64,000 nucleotides of DNA from an uncultured Clostridia bacterium (GCA_959602045.1 CAUGRT010000001.1:62001-126000); one strand, 5' to 3'; counted from the first letter of the stretch, positions 1 to 8,778 are shown. A program made the numbers and translations. The notes: generated by a model not told the origin, from the sequence alone.

Positions 1-87
1 ATCGGTGCCGGCGTGGAAGTCGGCTCGGACATTACACTGACGGTCGCTGACCGGTATCATGTCACAAGGTTTGGTGAACGATCATGA
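1..87 (+). CDS. C-terminal end of an upstream gene (partial)
   Basis: Frame 1 is open from the window edge to a TGA at 85-87 and encodes 28 residues ending VTRFGERS. Its stop overlaps the rlmH start in an ATGA arrangement, the usual sign of a translationally coupled upstream gene. In many Firmicutes rlmH follows a metallo-beta-lactamase-fold hydrolase of the YycJ/WalJ type, and the short tail does not contradict that, but it is too short to assign. The family is an inference from gene order only. Confidence 0.6.
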   Translation: MGAGVEVGSDITLTVADRYHVTRFGERS

Positions 88-560
88 ATATTACGATTTT
101 ATGCGCCGGGAAAATTAAAGAAAAATTTTTCACCGCCGCCATTGACGAATATAAAAAACGCCTTTCGCGCTTTGCAAAGCTCGAAATTCTTGAAATACCC
201 GATGAAAAAATACCGGATAACGCCTCCCCAAAGGAGGAAGAAGCGATCCGGCAAAAAGAAGGCGATGCCATGCTTGCCAAAATCAAGCCCGGAGCTTATG
301 TCATTTCCATGTGTATTGAGGGAAAACAGCTCGCCAGTGAGGAGCTTGCCGAAAAAATCTCTGCAATCTCCATGCAATCCAGCCGCATTGTCTTTATCAT
401 TGGCGGCTCTCTTGGCTTGAGCGACGCAGTGAAAGCGCGCTCCGATCTGCGGTTAAGCTTCGGAAAAATCACCCTCCCCCATCAGCTGATGCGTGTTGTT
501 CTGATGGAGCAGATCTACCGCGCCTTTAAAATTAATCATCATGAAAGCTATCATAAATAA
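84..560 (+). CDS. rlmH: 23S rRNA (pseudouridine1915-N3)-methyltransferase RlmH
   Basis: This cytoplasmic SPOUT-class enzyme methylates N3 of pseudouridine 1915 in helix 69 of 23S rRNA, using S-adenosylmethionine on assembled 70S ribosomes. The protein has 158 residues, the normal size for the family. It shows the knot-forming SAM loop IGGSLGLS near residues 106-113, the HQLMRVVLMEQIYRAF segment, and the invariant C-terminal YHK. The ATG overlaps the stop of the preceding gene by four bases, so translation is probably coupled. A strong hairpin terminator follows immediately. Confidence 0.97.
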   Translation: MNITILCAGKIKEKFFTAAIDEYKKRLSRFAKLEILEIPDEKIPDNASPKEEEAIRQKEGDAMLAKIKPGAYVISMCIEGKQLASEELAEKISAISMQSSRIVFIIGGSLGLSDAVKARSDLRLSFGKITLPHQLMRVVLMEQIYRAFKINHHESYHK

Positions 561-562
561 AA

Positions 563-604
563 AAATTGCCGGTATTCGTTCCAAAAACCAATACCGGCAA
601 TTTT
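563..604. terminator. Bidirectional terminator between rlmH and the GTPase-NYN gene
   Basis: An inverted repeat of about 14 bp (AAATTGCCGGTATT paired with AATACCGGCAATTT) is flanked by an A run on the left and a T run on the right. It can therefore stop transcription from both converging genes. Confidence 0.85.
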
Positions 605-3175
605 TTAAATTCCTTTACGGATAATCTGCCGTATTTCCTGTTCGGCTTGCTCCACTTCTGCGCGAAACTCGTTTGCCGACACGCGAATCGCACCGCTGCC
701 CAAAATAATCATCTGCTCCAGTGCGTCCGAAGTCGCGACACGCACTCTGCGCTTTCTCCCCAGTTCATGCGCCGTTTTTTCAATATACATATCCGCCGTT
801 TCCGCCTCTTTTGTATAGACAACGCTGATATTGTTCACCCGTTCCACCTCACCGGCATTGCCCTTGACCTTATACGCGTCAAACACCAAAATCAGCTCAC
901 ATTGTTTATATCCCTGATAATTGCACAACTTATGAATCAAGAGATTCCGCGCCGCCTCCAGGCTGTCCTTTGCCGCCGCTTTGGTATCCTCCCACGCAAA
1001 AATAATATTATAGCCATCCACGAGCAGATATTCCGGTCCCTGCGGCAACGGCATCGCTTTTTTATACTTTTTATCCTCCGATGGCGCTTTTCTTGTTTTC
1101 ATCGCCGTATACGGATCGCGGCGCACCGCCCCATAGGTCTGTTCGAAAATCCGCATCAGTTCCTTATCGTCTGCCGGCGCGGTACGGATCGGCACAGCTA
1201 CCGTTTTCTCCTCCTCCGGTTCTTCTTCAAAACAAATCCCGGTGTCAATATGCGCAAATTCATGCACCTTGTCCCATTTCACGACAAATCCCGCGCCATG
1301 TGCGCAGAATACGGAATCCGCGGAATTTTCAAGATCCCCCTCGCTGTCATAACCGATTTCGGCAATCACCTGCTCCGTATTATGACAGGGCGCATATCCT
1401 TTCAGCAGACAAACCAATCTGCCCTGACCGTGCGTATAGCCTGCCACCTCCGCCGCATAATCGCGCATTTCCGATACCGGGGCGCTTCCGGTAATCAGGC
1501 TTCCCCCGTCCGTAAGCTCCGGCGGTGCAAACGTTCCGCTCATCTGCTGAATATCCGTCAGCGCCCGTCCGACGCACTCCTGCGGAACGGTTAAAGTAAA
1601 ATCATACCACGGCTCTAACAAAACACTCTCGGCGCATTGCAGTCCCTGCCGTACCGCCCGATACGTTGCCTGGCGAAAGTCGCCGCCCTCGGTATGCTTT
1701 TGATGCGCCCGACCGGCAATTAAGGTAATATTCATATCGGTAATCGGTGAACCCGTCAGAACCCCGACATGCTCTTTTTCCTCCAAATGGGTTAGAATCA
1801 GCCGCTGCCAGTTCCGATCCAACGAATCCTCACTACATTCCGTATAAAAATGCAACCCGCTGCCACGCTCTGCCGGCTCCAACAGCAAATGCACCTCCGC
1901 ATAATGGCGCAGCGGCTCATAATGCCCCACGCCCTCAACCGGCGCGGCAATCGTTTCCTTATAAGCAATGCTCCCCTGTCCGAATTGCACCGCCATTCCG
2001 AATCGTTCTGCAATAATACGCTGCAAAATCTCCAGCTGCACCGCACCCATCACGCGGACGTGAATCTCTCTCAGCCGTTCATTCCATACAAGGTGCAGCT
2101 GCGGATCTTCCTCCTCCAGCTGCCGCAATTCCGAAAGCGCTTTTACTGCGTCCGTCCCCTCCGGCAGCTCAATCCGATACGATAATACCGGCTCCAAAAC
2201 CGCCGAGGGCGAATCCGATTCTGCGCCCAAGCCCTCTCCGGCATACGTATCATTCAAACCCGTCACAGCACAGACCATTCCGGCACAGGCTTCGTCCACC
2301 GACGTAAATTTCTCTCCCGAATAAATCCGAATCCCGGTCACTTTCTCCGACCACGCATCTCTGCCATGCTTGGTTCCATGCAGCATATCGCGAACCCGTA
2401 AGCTTCCTCCGGTAATTTTCATGTGCGTTAGTCGTTTTCCCTGCTCGTCCGCCGAAATCTTAAACACTTTCGCCCCGAAATTTTCTCCCATGACAGGCGC
2501 TTGCATATAAGTATCCAGACCTTTCAGAAAAGCGTCAATCCCGTCCAGCTTCAGCGCCGAACCAAAATAACACGGAAACAGCTTTCGCGCCCGAATCGCA
2601 TTACGAATTTCCCGTTCCGAAAGAACACCGTTTTCGATAAACGTATTCATCAGCTCCTCGCTGCACATTGCCGCCTCCTCCGAAAATTCCGCTCCGTCCA
2701 AATCAGTGCAAAAATCCACACATCCCTCACTTAACCGCCGCTTTAACATCTCCATTAACGTTTGCCGCTCCAGAGAGGAAATATCCATCTTATTCACAAA
2801 AAGAAAAGTCGGAATCCGATACCGCTTCAGCAGCTGCCACAGCGTTTCCGTATGCGGCTGAACCCCATCCGTTCCGCTGATTACAAGAATCGCATAATCC
2901 AGCACTTGCAGCGTTCGCTCCGCCTCGGTCGAAAAATCCACATGCCCCGGCGTATCCAACAAGGTCAGCTCCGTATTGTTTAAATGCAGCACCGCCTGCT
3001 TTGCAAAAATCGTAATGCCGCGCTCACGCTCAATGGCATTGGTATCCAAAAATGCGTCCTGATGATCCACGCGCCCCAATCGCCGAAGCTCCCCTGCCGC
3101 ATATAACATTCCCTCCGAAAGGGTGGTTTTTCCGGAATCGACATGCGCCAGTATCCCGATGACAAGCCTTTTCAT
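605..3175 (-). CDS. TetM/EF-G-like ribosomal GTPase fused to a Rae1/YacP-type NYN nuclease
   Basis: The 856-residue protein has two parts. Residues 1 to about 640 are an EF-G/TetM-type translational GTPase: P-loop AHVDSGKT (10-17), RGIT (52-55), DTPGHVD (74-80) and NKMD (128-131), followed by EF-G-like domains. Residues about 714-850 match the YacP/Rae1 NYN family: LLVDGYNI, VFDA, VKG, ETAD and VATSD give the conserved acidic residues (about D720, D766, D795, D817). Rae1 of Bacillus subtilis cuts mRNA in the ribosomal A site, and TetM-like proteins also enter that site. The fusion suggests a GTPase that brings a nuclease to ribosomes (inference). The start at 3175 is chosen because GGAGAG lies just upstream and MKRLVIGILAHVD is the family N-terminus; the open frame runs 51 codons further. 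Databases often label such proteins tetracycline resistance, which is not shown here. Confidence 0.88.
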   Translation of the reverse strand: MKRLVIGILAHVDSGKTTLSEGMLYAAGELRRLGRVDHQDAFLDTNAIERERGITIFAKQAVLHLNNTELTLLDTPGHVDFSTEAERTLQVLDYAILVISGTDGVQPHTETLWQLLKRYRIPTFLFVNKMDISSLERQTLMEMLKRRLSEGCVDFCTDLDGAEFSEEAAMCSEELMNTFIENGVLSEREIRNAIRARKLFPCYFGSALKLDGIDAFLKGLDTYMQAPVMGENFGAKVFKISADEQGKRLTHMKITGGSLRVRDMLHGTKHGRDAWSEKVTGIRIYSGEKFTSVDEACAGMVCAVTGLNDTYAGEGLGAESDSPSAVLEPVLSYRIELPEGTDAVKALSELRQLEEEDPQLHLVWNERLREIHVRVMGAVQLEILQRIIAERFGMAVQFGQGSIAYKETIAAPVEGVGHYEPLRHYAEVHLLLEPAERGSGLHFYTECSEDSLDRNWQRLILTHLEEKEHVGVLTGSPITDMNITLIAGRAHQKHTEGGDFRQATYRAVRQGLQCAESVLLEPWYDFTLTVPQECVGRALTDIQQMSGTFAPPELTDGGSLITGSAPVSEMRDYAAEVAGYTHGQGRLVCLLKGYAPCHNTEQVIAEIGYDSEGDLENSADSVFCAHGAGFVVKWDKVHEFAHIDTGICFEEEPEEEKTVAVPIRTAPADDKELMRIFEQTYGAVRRDPYTAMKTRKAPSEDKKYKKAMPLPQGPEYLLVDGYNIIFAWEDTKAAAKDSLEAARNLLIHKLCNYQGYKQCELILVFDAYKVKGNAGEVERVNNISVVYTKEAETADMYIEKTAHELGRKRRVRVATSDALEQMIILGSGAIRVSANEFRAEVEQAEQEIRQIIRKGI

Positions 3176-3250
3176 AACACTCTCCGTTCCGCCGTTCCCA
3201 ACGGCATCAGTTTCACAAAAAGCGCACTGCGCGCTCTTTCTATCCGTTTC

Positions 3251-3279
3251 ATTATACCATGTTTCGCACAAAATTACAA
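3251..3279 (-). promoter_or_regulatory. Promoter of the GTPase-NYN gene
   Basis: On the minus strand TTGTAA (3274-3279) and TATAAT (3251-3256) are separated by 17 bp, with a TG just before the -10 element. This lies about 75 bp upstream of the chosen start. Confidence 0.6.
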
Positions 3280-3439
3280 CCGCATTTTTGGCTTTTTCCC
3301 ATAAACGGCTGTCCCGAAAAAAATCCATTATATGTGGTTTTCTTACATTTTATACTTGTCAATATAGATAAAAATAAAATCCGGACATTCTGTTTATTAT
3401 GGTAAAATGCGGATGATTGTTAAAAAACCGTGAAAATTC

Positions 3440-3468
3440 TTGACAAACCGAATTTTTGGTGCTATATT
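3440..3468 (+). promoter_or_regulatory. SigA-type promoter of the HPr gene
   Basis: TTGACA (3440-3445) and TATATT (3463-3468) are separated by 17 bp. Transcription would start near 3475, giving a leader of about 110 bases before the HPr start codon. Confidence 0.8.
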
Positions 3469-3583
3469 ATAGCAAATGCAAAAAGAAGCATTGATACTCG
3501 GCAAAAGGCTTGTCTTTTGCCCTGCTTTCGGAAGTTCCGGAATAATCATTTCGGATGTTTTGAAAGCGAAAGGAGGAATTAAG

Positions 3584-3841
3584 ATGACCACGTTTACTCA
3601 CACTGTAAAGGATGCGATCGGCATTCATGCAAAGCCTGCCGGAGAATTGGTTTCCGAAGCGAAAAAGTACAAATCCTATATTACGATTTCAAACGGCAAG
3701 CACACAGCAAACGCAAAAGGGTTATTTAATGTAACCGGTCTGGGCGTAAATTGCGGTGACACGGTAACGGTTACGATCAACGGTTCAGACGAAGCGCTTG
3801 CAACAGAAAACCTGAGGATTTATTTTAAAAATAATCTCTGA
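3584..3841 (+). CDS. HPr-family phosphocarrier protein with Gly at position 46
   Basis: HPr passes phosphate from PEP-dependent Enzyme I to sugar-specific PTS EIIA proteins. This 85-residue protein carries the active histidine exactly at position 15 (GIHAKPA) and keeps the HPr fold pattern. At position 46, the regulatory serine phosphorylated by HPr kinase in most Firmicutes is glycine (NAKGLFNV). The protein therefore looks able to carry phosphate from Enzyme I but not to act as the Ser-P corepressor of CcpA. The start is set by AGGAGG eight bases upstream. The gene stands alone between its own promoter and terminator, with no PTS gene beside it. Confidence 0.93.
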   Translation: MTTFTHTVKDAIGIHAKPAGELVSEAKKYKSYITISNGKHTANAKGLFNVTGLGVNCGDTVTVTINGSDEALATENLRIYFKNNL

Positions 3842-3914
3842 TGGGGAATTATTAAAAAAGAGAAGATGAAAAGATAGAATACGGATCGCCGCGAAAAGCG
3901 TTCTATAAAAGTCA

Positions 3915-3953
3915 AGGAGGACTTCAGGCAATGCCCGATGTCCTCCTCTTTTT
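3915..3953 (+). terminator. Terminator of the HPr gene
   Basis: An 8-bp stem (AGGAGGAC with GTCCTCCT) is followed by CTTTTT on the plus strand. The T run abuts the stop codon of the convergent marR-like gene. Confidence 0.75.
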
Positions 3954-4423
3954 CATTCTGCAAGCTGCAAATGCTCCAGCTTATCCATCGTTTTTGCATA
4001 CAGCCGATCCGCAATCGACAGCATGTTCTCGATCTCCTGAATATCCATCTCATTGAGCAGCGATTGATAAAACTCTGTCAGCTCACGCTCGCATTTTTCT
4101 AAAATCTTTCGTCCGGATTCCGTCAGAAAAAGCTTTGTATTACGACGATCCGCCGCGTCCATCTCACGCCGAACCCATCCGAAATTGTCACAGATCCTTA
4201 AATATTTTGATACCGCCTGCGCCGAAAGTGAAAACAAATGCACCAAATCCGAAACATAAACAATCTCTTTTGTCTTTTCCAAACGCTCAATCCCATTCAG
4301 AATCGTAAATTCCGGCATCGACAGCTTTTCCGTAAAAACCGCCGAAACATCCATCCTTTTCCACTTGCGCATAATATCAATAATCCGATAAATATAAGTA
4401 TCCCCGACGCCCTTTGACACCAT
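3953..4423 (-). CDS. MarR-family transcriptional regulator
   Basis: A 156-residue protein with the MarR winged-helix layout: a dimerising N-terminal helix, an HTH around residues 55-85 (VSDLVHLFSLSAQAVSKYLR), the wing motif with DAADRRNTKLFLTESG, and a C-terminal dimerisation helix. MarR proteins bind short palindromes as dimers and usually repress their own and neighbouring genes. AGGTGG precedes the ATG. The gene has its own consensus promoter with palindromes near the start site, pointing to autoregulation (inference). It lies downstream of the alpha-galactosidase gene on the same strand, but the dedicated promoter argues against a simple operon. The ligand is unknown. Confidence 0.9.
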   Translation of the reverse strand: MVSKGVGDTYIYRIIDIMRKWKRMDVSAVFTEKLSMPEFTILNGIERLEKTKEIVYVSDLVHLFSLSAQAVSKYLRICDNFGWVRREMDAADRRNTKLFLTESGRKILEKCERELTEFYQSLLNEMDIQEIENMLSIADRLYAKTMDKLEHLQLAE

Positions 4424-4453
4424 TTCAAACCACCTGATTTATTGAAGCTTAAT

Positions 4454-4534
4454 TCGGTACCGATAAAAATCGCCGCCTATATTAAACTTAGTTAAATTTT
4501 AAATCAGTATATCACATGTACCGTACAATGTCAA
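4454..4534 (-). promoter_or_regulatory. marR promoter with candidate operators
   Basis: On the minus strand TTGACA (4529-4534) and TATACT (4506-4511) are 17 bp apart. Downstream lie an imperfect 15-bp palindrome TTAAACTTAGTTAAA (4484-4498, 13 of 15 matching) and a perfect 10-bp palindrome TCGGTACCGA (4454-4463). Either could be the binding site of the MarR-like protein. The promoter is clear; the operators are inference. Confidence 0.7.
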
Positions 4535-4539
4535 GAGAT

Positions 4540-4574
4540 AACCCGAAAAATACGCCGCACGTCTTTTTCGGGTT
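4540..4574 (-). terminator. Hairpin downstream of the alpha-galactosidase gene
   Basis: An 11-bp stem (AACCCGAAAAA with TTTTTCGGGTT) begins 14 bases after the alpha-galactosidase stop codon. No long T run follows on the minus strand, so termination strength is uncertain. Confidence 0.5.
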
Positions 4575-4587
4575 AAAACGGAAATTT

Positions 4588-6732
4588 TTATGAAAGCTTA
4601 CGGAAATGGAAAATACAAGTTGCGAAATCCATCCCATCATAAACAGGATCAATTCCGAAATACATTAATTCATCGCCGCCGTAGGTTTTTCCGGTTTCCA
4701 CATCCACATAATCTGCCTGCGGATCCAAACCGCGCAGTTTGATTTTTTCCGCAAGGCTATTGGCAACCGATAAAATTCTGCATCCCATCACAAACGCTTC
4801 GCTTTGATCCTTTGCCGCCATCTCCCATACGCAGTAGTTCGTTTCATAGGGGCTCATCAAACGATAAAAGTCGCCGTTCTGCATCAAGCCGCGCAGCTCT
4901 TGATCGCGTTTGATCTGTTCCTTGACCTGTTCAAATTCCTCATCGCTCATTTTGGTAATATCCAATTCATACCCAAACACTCCGGCATATGCCACATCGG
5001 CTCTTGTTTTGAGCGAGGTATGACGGCCGTTCTGATGATTCGGAGAAGCCGTTACATGTGCCGACATTGCCGAAACCGGATAACCGATTGAAGTGGAATA
5101 CTGAATTTTGAGTCTTGCAACCGCATCGGAATTATCACTCGTCCAAATCTGCGGCATATATGCCAGTACGCCGGCGTCAAACCGTCCGCCGCCTCCGCTG
5201 CAACCCTCAAACAGAATCTCCGGGAAAGCTCCTGTGATTGCGTCCATGATTTTATAGAATCCCAGTGTATATTCATGATTATAGCCGACAAACGGCATAT
5301 CCGTCATCGGACGGTTCATATCCCATTTCACATACGAAATATCAGCACTCGATAAAATATCGCAAATCGCCTTAATAATGTAATCGCACACCTCGTCCTT
5401 GCTCAAATCCAGAATCAGCTGATGGCGGCTCAATGCCGGATTTCTCCCGGGAATTTGAATCGCCCAATCCGGATGCGCACGGTATAAATCCGAATCCGGG
5501 TTCACCATTTCCGGCTCAATCCAAAGTCCGAACTTCAATCCCAGCTGACCGATCCGTTTTGCCAAGCCATCAATTCCGGATGGCAGCTTTTTCTTATTCA
5601 CAAACCAATCGCCCAAACCGCTGCAATCATCATCACGCTTGCCGAACCATCCGTCATCCAGTACAAACAGCTCAATGCCGGCTTGCTTTGCCTTTTCCGC
5701 AATTGCAACCAATTTCTCCTCATTGAAGTCAAAATAAGTTGCCTCCCAGTTATTAATCAGAATCGGGCGCTCCCTATGCGCCCACGGACTGCGGCATAAA
5801 TTCGAACGATACACATCATTCAATTCTCTCGACAAACCGCCGATTCCGTTTTCACTGTAGCACATCACGCACTGCGGCGTCTGGAAGCTTTCGCCCCGAT
5901 CCAGTGTCCATAAAAATCCGAACGGATTGATACCCTGCTGAACCCGTACATTACCGTACTGATCTTTTTCTACGACAGAGGAATGGTTTCCGCTATAAAG
6001 CAATGAAAATCCGTACACATCCCCATGCTCCTCGTCAGCGCCATGCTCCGCTACCATAATAAACGGGTTAATACAGTGTCCGCTGCCACCGCGCGCATTG
6101 GAAATATCCGTCTTGGTTCCCTGGAGGATCGGCTGTCTGAAAAGCTCACGCTCGCGCGCCCATCCGCCCGAAAAATAAATCAAATCATAATCTGCCTGCG
6201 CCAAATCCAATACAGCGCTGTATGCCGATTCCACCGCCATAAAGCCATCCGCATTGTTTTTAAACACAGCGCTCCTTAAGATAACGTCATACTCATCAAA
6301 GACCGTATAGGAAAGCGTAACCTCCAACTTTGTAATCGGATCCTCCAGAACGATTTCCAAAGTAGACGCTGTTTTATCCCCGACAAACAGTCCCGGCATC
6401 CCCTGGATTTGCGCTACTTCATTCTCTTTAATCGTATAGCTCTTATATTTGAGCTGATTCACATTGTTGGATTCCGAATTATTGACGGAATACGCCGGCA
6501 TACGCAAGTCTGTGCAGCCATAAGACGGGTACTCCTGCAAATAAGCCTCCATCGGCTCTCCCGGTTCTTCCCCTGCCAGCCATGGCATCATCCACTTGGA
6601 ATATACATAATCCCGATCCTTTAATTTCTTTCCATAATATACATGCAGCAAATCGCCGGCTTCGCCGACTGCCATGATGTAGCTTACATTCCTGCCTTGA
6701 AGATGGAATGTCTGATTGTTCTTGATAATCAT
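4588..6732 (-). CDS. GH36 alpha-galactosidase
   Basis: The enzyme hydrolyses terminal alpha-1,6-galactosyl residues from raffinose-family sugars and galactomannan fragments. It has 714 residues, typical of the family. It contains an N-terminal beta-sandwich, a TIM barrel from about 320, the nucleophile Asp471 in YVKWDMNR, the acid/base Asp533 in WTSDNSDA, the CSGGGGRFD loop near 511-519, and a C-terminal beta domain. There is no signal peptide, so it works in the cytoplasm on imported sugars. A GGAG-type site precedes the ATG. No sugar transporter gene lies next to it. The upstream region holds a three-copy hairpin repeat array. Confidence 0.95.
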   Translation of the reverse strand: MIIKNNQTFHLQGRNVSYIMAVGEAGDLLHVYYGKKLKDRDYVYSKWMMPWLAGEEPGEPMEAYLQEYPSYGCTDLRMPAYSVNNSESNNVNQLKYKSYTIKENEVAQIQGMPGLFVGDKTASTLEIVLEDPITKLEVTLSYTVFDEYDVILRSAVFKNNADGFMAVESAYSAVLDLAQADYDLIYFSGGWARERELFRQPILQGTKTDISNARGGSGHCINPFIMVAEHGADEEHGDVYGFSLLYSGNHSSVVEKDQYGNVRVQQGINPFGFLWTLDRGESFQTPQCVMCYSENGIGGLSRELNDVYRSNLCRSPWAHRERPILINNWEATYFDFNEEKLVAIAEKAKQAGIELFVLDDGWFGKRDDDCSGLGDWFVNKKKLPSGIDGLAKRIGQLGLKFGLWIEPEMVNPDSDLYRAHPDWAIQIPGRNPALSRHQLILDLSKDEVCDYIIKAICDILSSADISYVKWDMNRPMTDMPFVGYNHEYTLGFYKIMDAITGAFPEILFEGCSGGGGRFDAGVLAYMPQIWTSDNSDAVARLKIQYSTSIGYPVSAMSAHVTASPNHQNGRHTSLKTRADVAYAGVFGYELDITKMSDEEFEQVKEQIKRDQELRGLMQNGDFYRLMSPYETNYCVWEMAAKDQSEAFVMGCRILSVANSLAEKIKLRGLDPQADYVDVETGKTYGGDELMYFGIDPVYDGMDFATCIFHFRKLS

Positions 6733-6783
6733 CGTTTTTCTCCTTTTTTAAGTGATTATAAAATTTCTTTATTCTTGCGTCCA

Positions 6784-7123
6784 AAATTATCATCTGTTTT
6801 TCATTTGATTACGGCTCAAACATCCGCTGCGCGAGCTCATCTGCACAAAACGAAAAATAGACAATAATTCATTCCCGAAATTCCAACTGCCTATAAAATG
6901 GCTGGAAAATTCATCTGTTTTTCGGTCTATTGCGGCTCAAACATTCGCTACGCTGTGCGGAACGCATCTGCACAAAACGAAAAATAGATGATAATTCATT
7001 CCCGAAATTCCAGCTGTCTATAAAATGGCTGGAAAATTCATCTGTTTTTCGGTCTATTGCGGCTCAAACATCCGCTACGTTGTGCGGAACTCGCCTCCAT
7101 AGACCGAAAAACAGATGAATTTT
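6784..7123 (+). repeat. Hairpin-repeat array, three copies (R1-R3)
   Basis: Three copies of the dispersed hairpin repeat lie in tandem at about 6784-6870, 6905-6998 and 7033-7123. The units share the flanking text ATTCCCGAAATTCCA at 6871 and 6998, a period of 127 bp. The third copy has perfect 25-bp arms (7033-7057 and 7099-7123) around a 41-base core containing GCGGCTCAAACATCCGC. The first two have decayed right arms. The array separates the alpha-galactosidase start from the htrA terminator. Confidence 0.9.
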
Positions 7124-7236
7124 CATTTTAGGAATTGCAGTTTGCTCCCTTATGATATTTTTATTATATTATAATTTGGAAAAAAGGTCAAGTATAATAT
7201 TTCCGGCTTTTATAGCAAAAATCTATCATCGCGCAG

Positions 7237-7279
7237 AAAAAAAAGGACTGTAGAAACGAGAATTTGTTTCTACAGTCCT
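7237..7279 (-). terminator. Rho-independent terminator of htrA
   Basis: A perfect 14-bp stem (AGGACTGTAGAAAC with its complement, 7244-7257 and 7266-7279) is followed by seven T on the minus strand. Terminators with the same AGGACTGTA stem also follow rmuC and guaB. Confidence 0.88.
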
Positions 7280-7327
7280 CTGTATATAAATCGGAAAGGA
7301 ACGCCCTTCCCGTAGTTTTTGGGGGGA

Positions 7328-7352
7328 CCTCCGCCCACTCTGTGAGCGGAGG
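7328..7352. other. Isolated GC-rich hairpin downstream of htrA
   Basis: CCTCCGC and GCGGAGG enclose an inner CAC-TCT-GTG stem-loop, giving a 25-base hairpin between the htrA stop and its terminator. It has no T run on either side, so it is not a terminator. It could be a 3' end stabiliser or part of a small RNA; function is unknown. Confidence 0.5.
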
Positions 7353-7425
7353 CATATGAAAAAAAGGATGGTATCAGCCGAATTTCACGGCTGCATTCAA
7401 TTAAAACTGAATAGCTATTTAATGT

Positions 7426-8778
7426 TTATCTGAAGAAATTCCAAAAATCTCCCCAGCTGTCAGACTGATCCTGACCTTGTTGACCCTGTGACGAATCCTG
7501 TCTGCCGTTACCGCGAGCATTGCTCTGGCTCTGCTCATCCTGTACCAGTTCCGCATCGTCAATGGTATCTGTCAATTTTACATCAACTTCAATCGTTTCT
7601 CCGTCACGTAAAATCTTAAATTTCATCGTATCGCCAATTTGCTTTTTATCACGGATTTCATTGATTTCCTGCGTTGAAGAAACCTTTGTACCGTCCACTT
7701 CAAGAATCTGATCCTTTGCTTTCAAGCCTGCTGCCTCAGCACCACTGCCCTTTACAACACCGGCGATGAAAAGACCATACTTTGTTTCGCTGATATTCAA
7801 TCCGACATACGGTCTGCTGACACGTCCCGATTCTTTCAAACTCTCAATAACCGGCTTTGCTTCGGAAATTGCAATCGCAAATCCCATACCCTCTACACCG
7901 GTTTCTGACAGCTTAACCGAGTTAATACCGATAACTTCGCCGTACTGATTAATCAAAGCACCGCCGCTGTTACCGCTATTAATGGCTGCGTCCGTCTGTA
8001 AAAGGTTATAGGTTCTGTCATCAATTGTCATTGTTCTGTTCACTGCACTGATAATACCGGCTGTTACAGAACCGCTGAATTCCATACCCATCGGGTTACC
8101 GATTGCAACCGCGGTTTCACCAACCTGAACGGTTGTGGAATCTCCCAATGTTGCAGCTGTCAATTCTTTATCGGTATCAATTTTCAAAACTGCCAGGTCG
8201 GTTTTTGTATCCTGACCGACTAACTTTGCGGAAATCTCATCTCCGGTATTCAGAATAACCGAAATCTCTGTTGCACCGTCAATAACGTGCTGGTTGGTTA
8301 CGATATATCCGTCTTCGGTCAGAATGATTCCCGAACCGCTTCCCTGCTCAACCGTTCCATCATCCGAAGCTGACGGATCTTGATAGTAATAATATCTTCC
8401 GCTGAACGGATCATAATACTTCTGAGCACTTACCTTTGTTTTATTGATAACTCCGACAACGCTCGGGCCAACCTTGCTGGCAATCTCCGGAATGGTCAAA
8501 ACCTTTTTTCCGTTTTTATAGGTTGTTGCCAAAGTGGAAACCTCTGCGTCTGTTGTGTTGTTTACGGTTGTGGTTGCGGCAGTCGGCTGAACTGCGGCTG
8601 TATTATCATGCTTTTGATCGACGTAATAAAAACCCGCTGTAAATGCCGCTGCTGTAAATACGCTTGCCGCCAGAGCAGAGGAAACAGCTACCAGCCAAGG
8701 TCTGTTTTTCTTTTTCTTCTTGGACTGTGCATCATATATAATTAAATCTGTAGAATCTGTATAAGGATACTTTTTCAT
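7426..8778 (-). CDS. HtrA/DegP-type membrane-anchored serine protease
   Basis: A 450-residue surface protease that degrades misfolded envelope proteins. The order is a short cytoplasmic segment, a lysine-rich patch, one membrane segment (about 28-52), a Thr-rich linker, a trypsin-like domain, a PDZ domain (about 325-405) and a Gln/Ser-rich tail. The catalytic triad is His164 (TNQHVID), Asp194 (TKTDLAVLKI) and Ser271 (GNSGGAL). The start at 8778 is preferred over an ATG 18 bases earlier because AGGAGG lies between the two, correctly spaced for the second. It is transcribed alone. The paralogue (HtrA, HtrB or YyxA type) cannot be decided. Confidence 0.94.
   Translation of the reverse strand: MKKYPYTDSTDLIIYDAQSKKKKKNRPWLVAVSSALAASVFTAAAFTAGFYYVDQKHDNTAAVQPTAATTTVNNTTDAEVSTLATTYKNGKKVLTIPEIASKVGPSVVGVINKTKVSAQKYYDPFSGRYYYYQDPSASDDGTVEQGSGSGIILTEDGYIVTNQHVIDGATEISVILNTGDEISAKLVGQDTKTDLAVLKIDTDKELTAATLGDSTTVQVGETAVAIGNPMGMEFSGSVTAGIISAVNRTMTIDDRTYNLLQTDAAINSGNSGGALINQYGEVIGINSVKLSETGVEGMGFAIAISEAKPVIESLKESGRVSRPYVGLNISETKYGLFIAGVVKGSGAEAAGLKAKDQILEVDGTKVSSTQEINEIRDKKQIGDTMKFKILRDGETIEVDVKLTDTIDDAELVQDEQSQSNARGNGRQDSSQGQQGQDQSDSWGDFWNFFR

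Noticed and set aside
566..1594. 342-codon open frame on the plus strand antisense to the GTPase-nuclease gene
   Set aside because: It is rich in Arg/His/Phe with no family pattern or ribosome site and lies wholly opposite a clearly coding gene; it reflects codon bias of the other strand.
605..3175. Simple tetracycline-resistance gene
   Set aside because: The GTPase part is TetM-like but divergent, the protein is about 200 residues longer because of the NYN domain, and nothing indicates mobility; resistance is not supported by the sequence.
6784..7123. Transposon terminal inverted repeats of one mobile element spanning neighbouring copies
   Set aside because: Each copy contains both of its own arms, there are no target duplications at the ends, and no transposase lies between copies.
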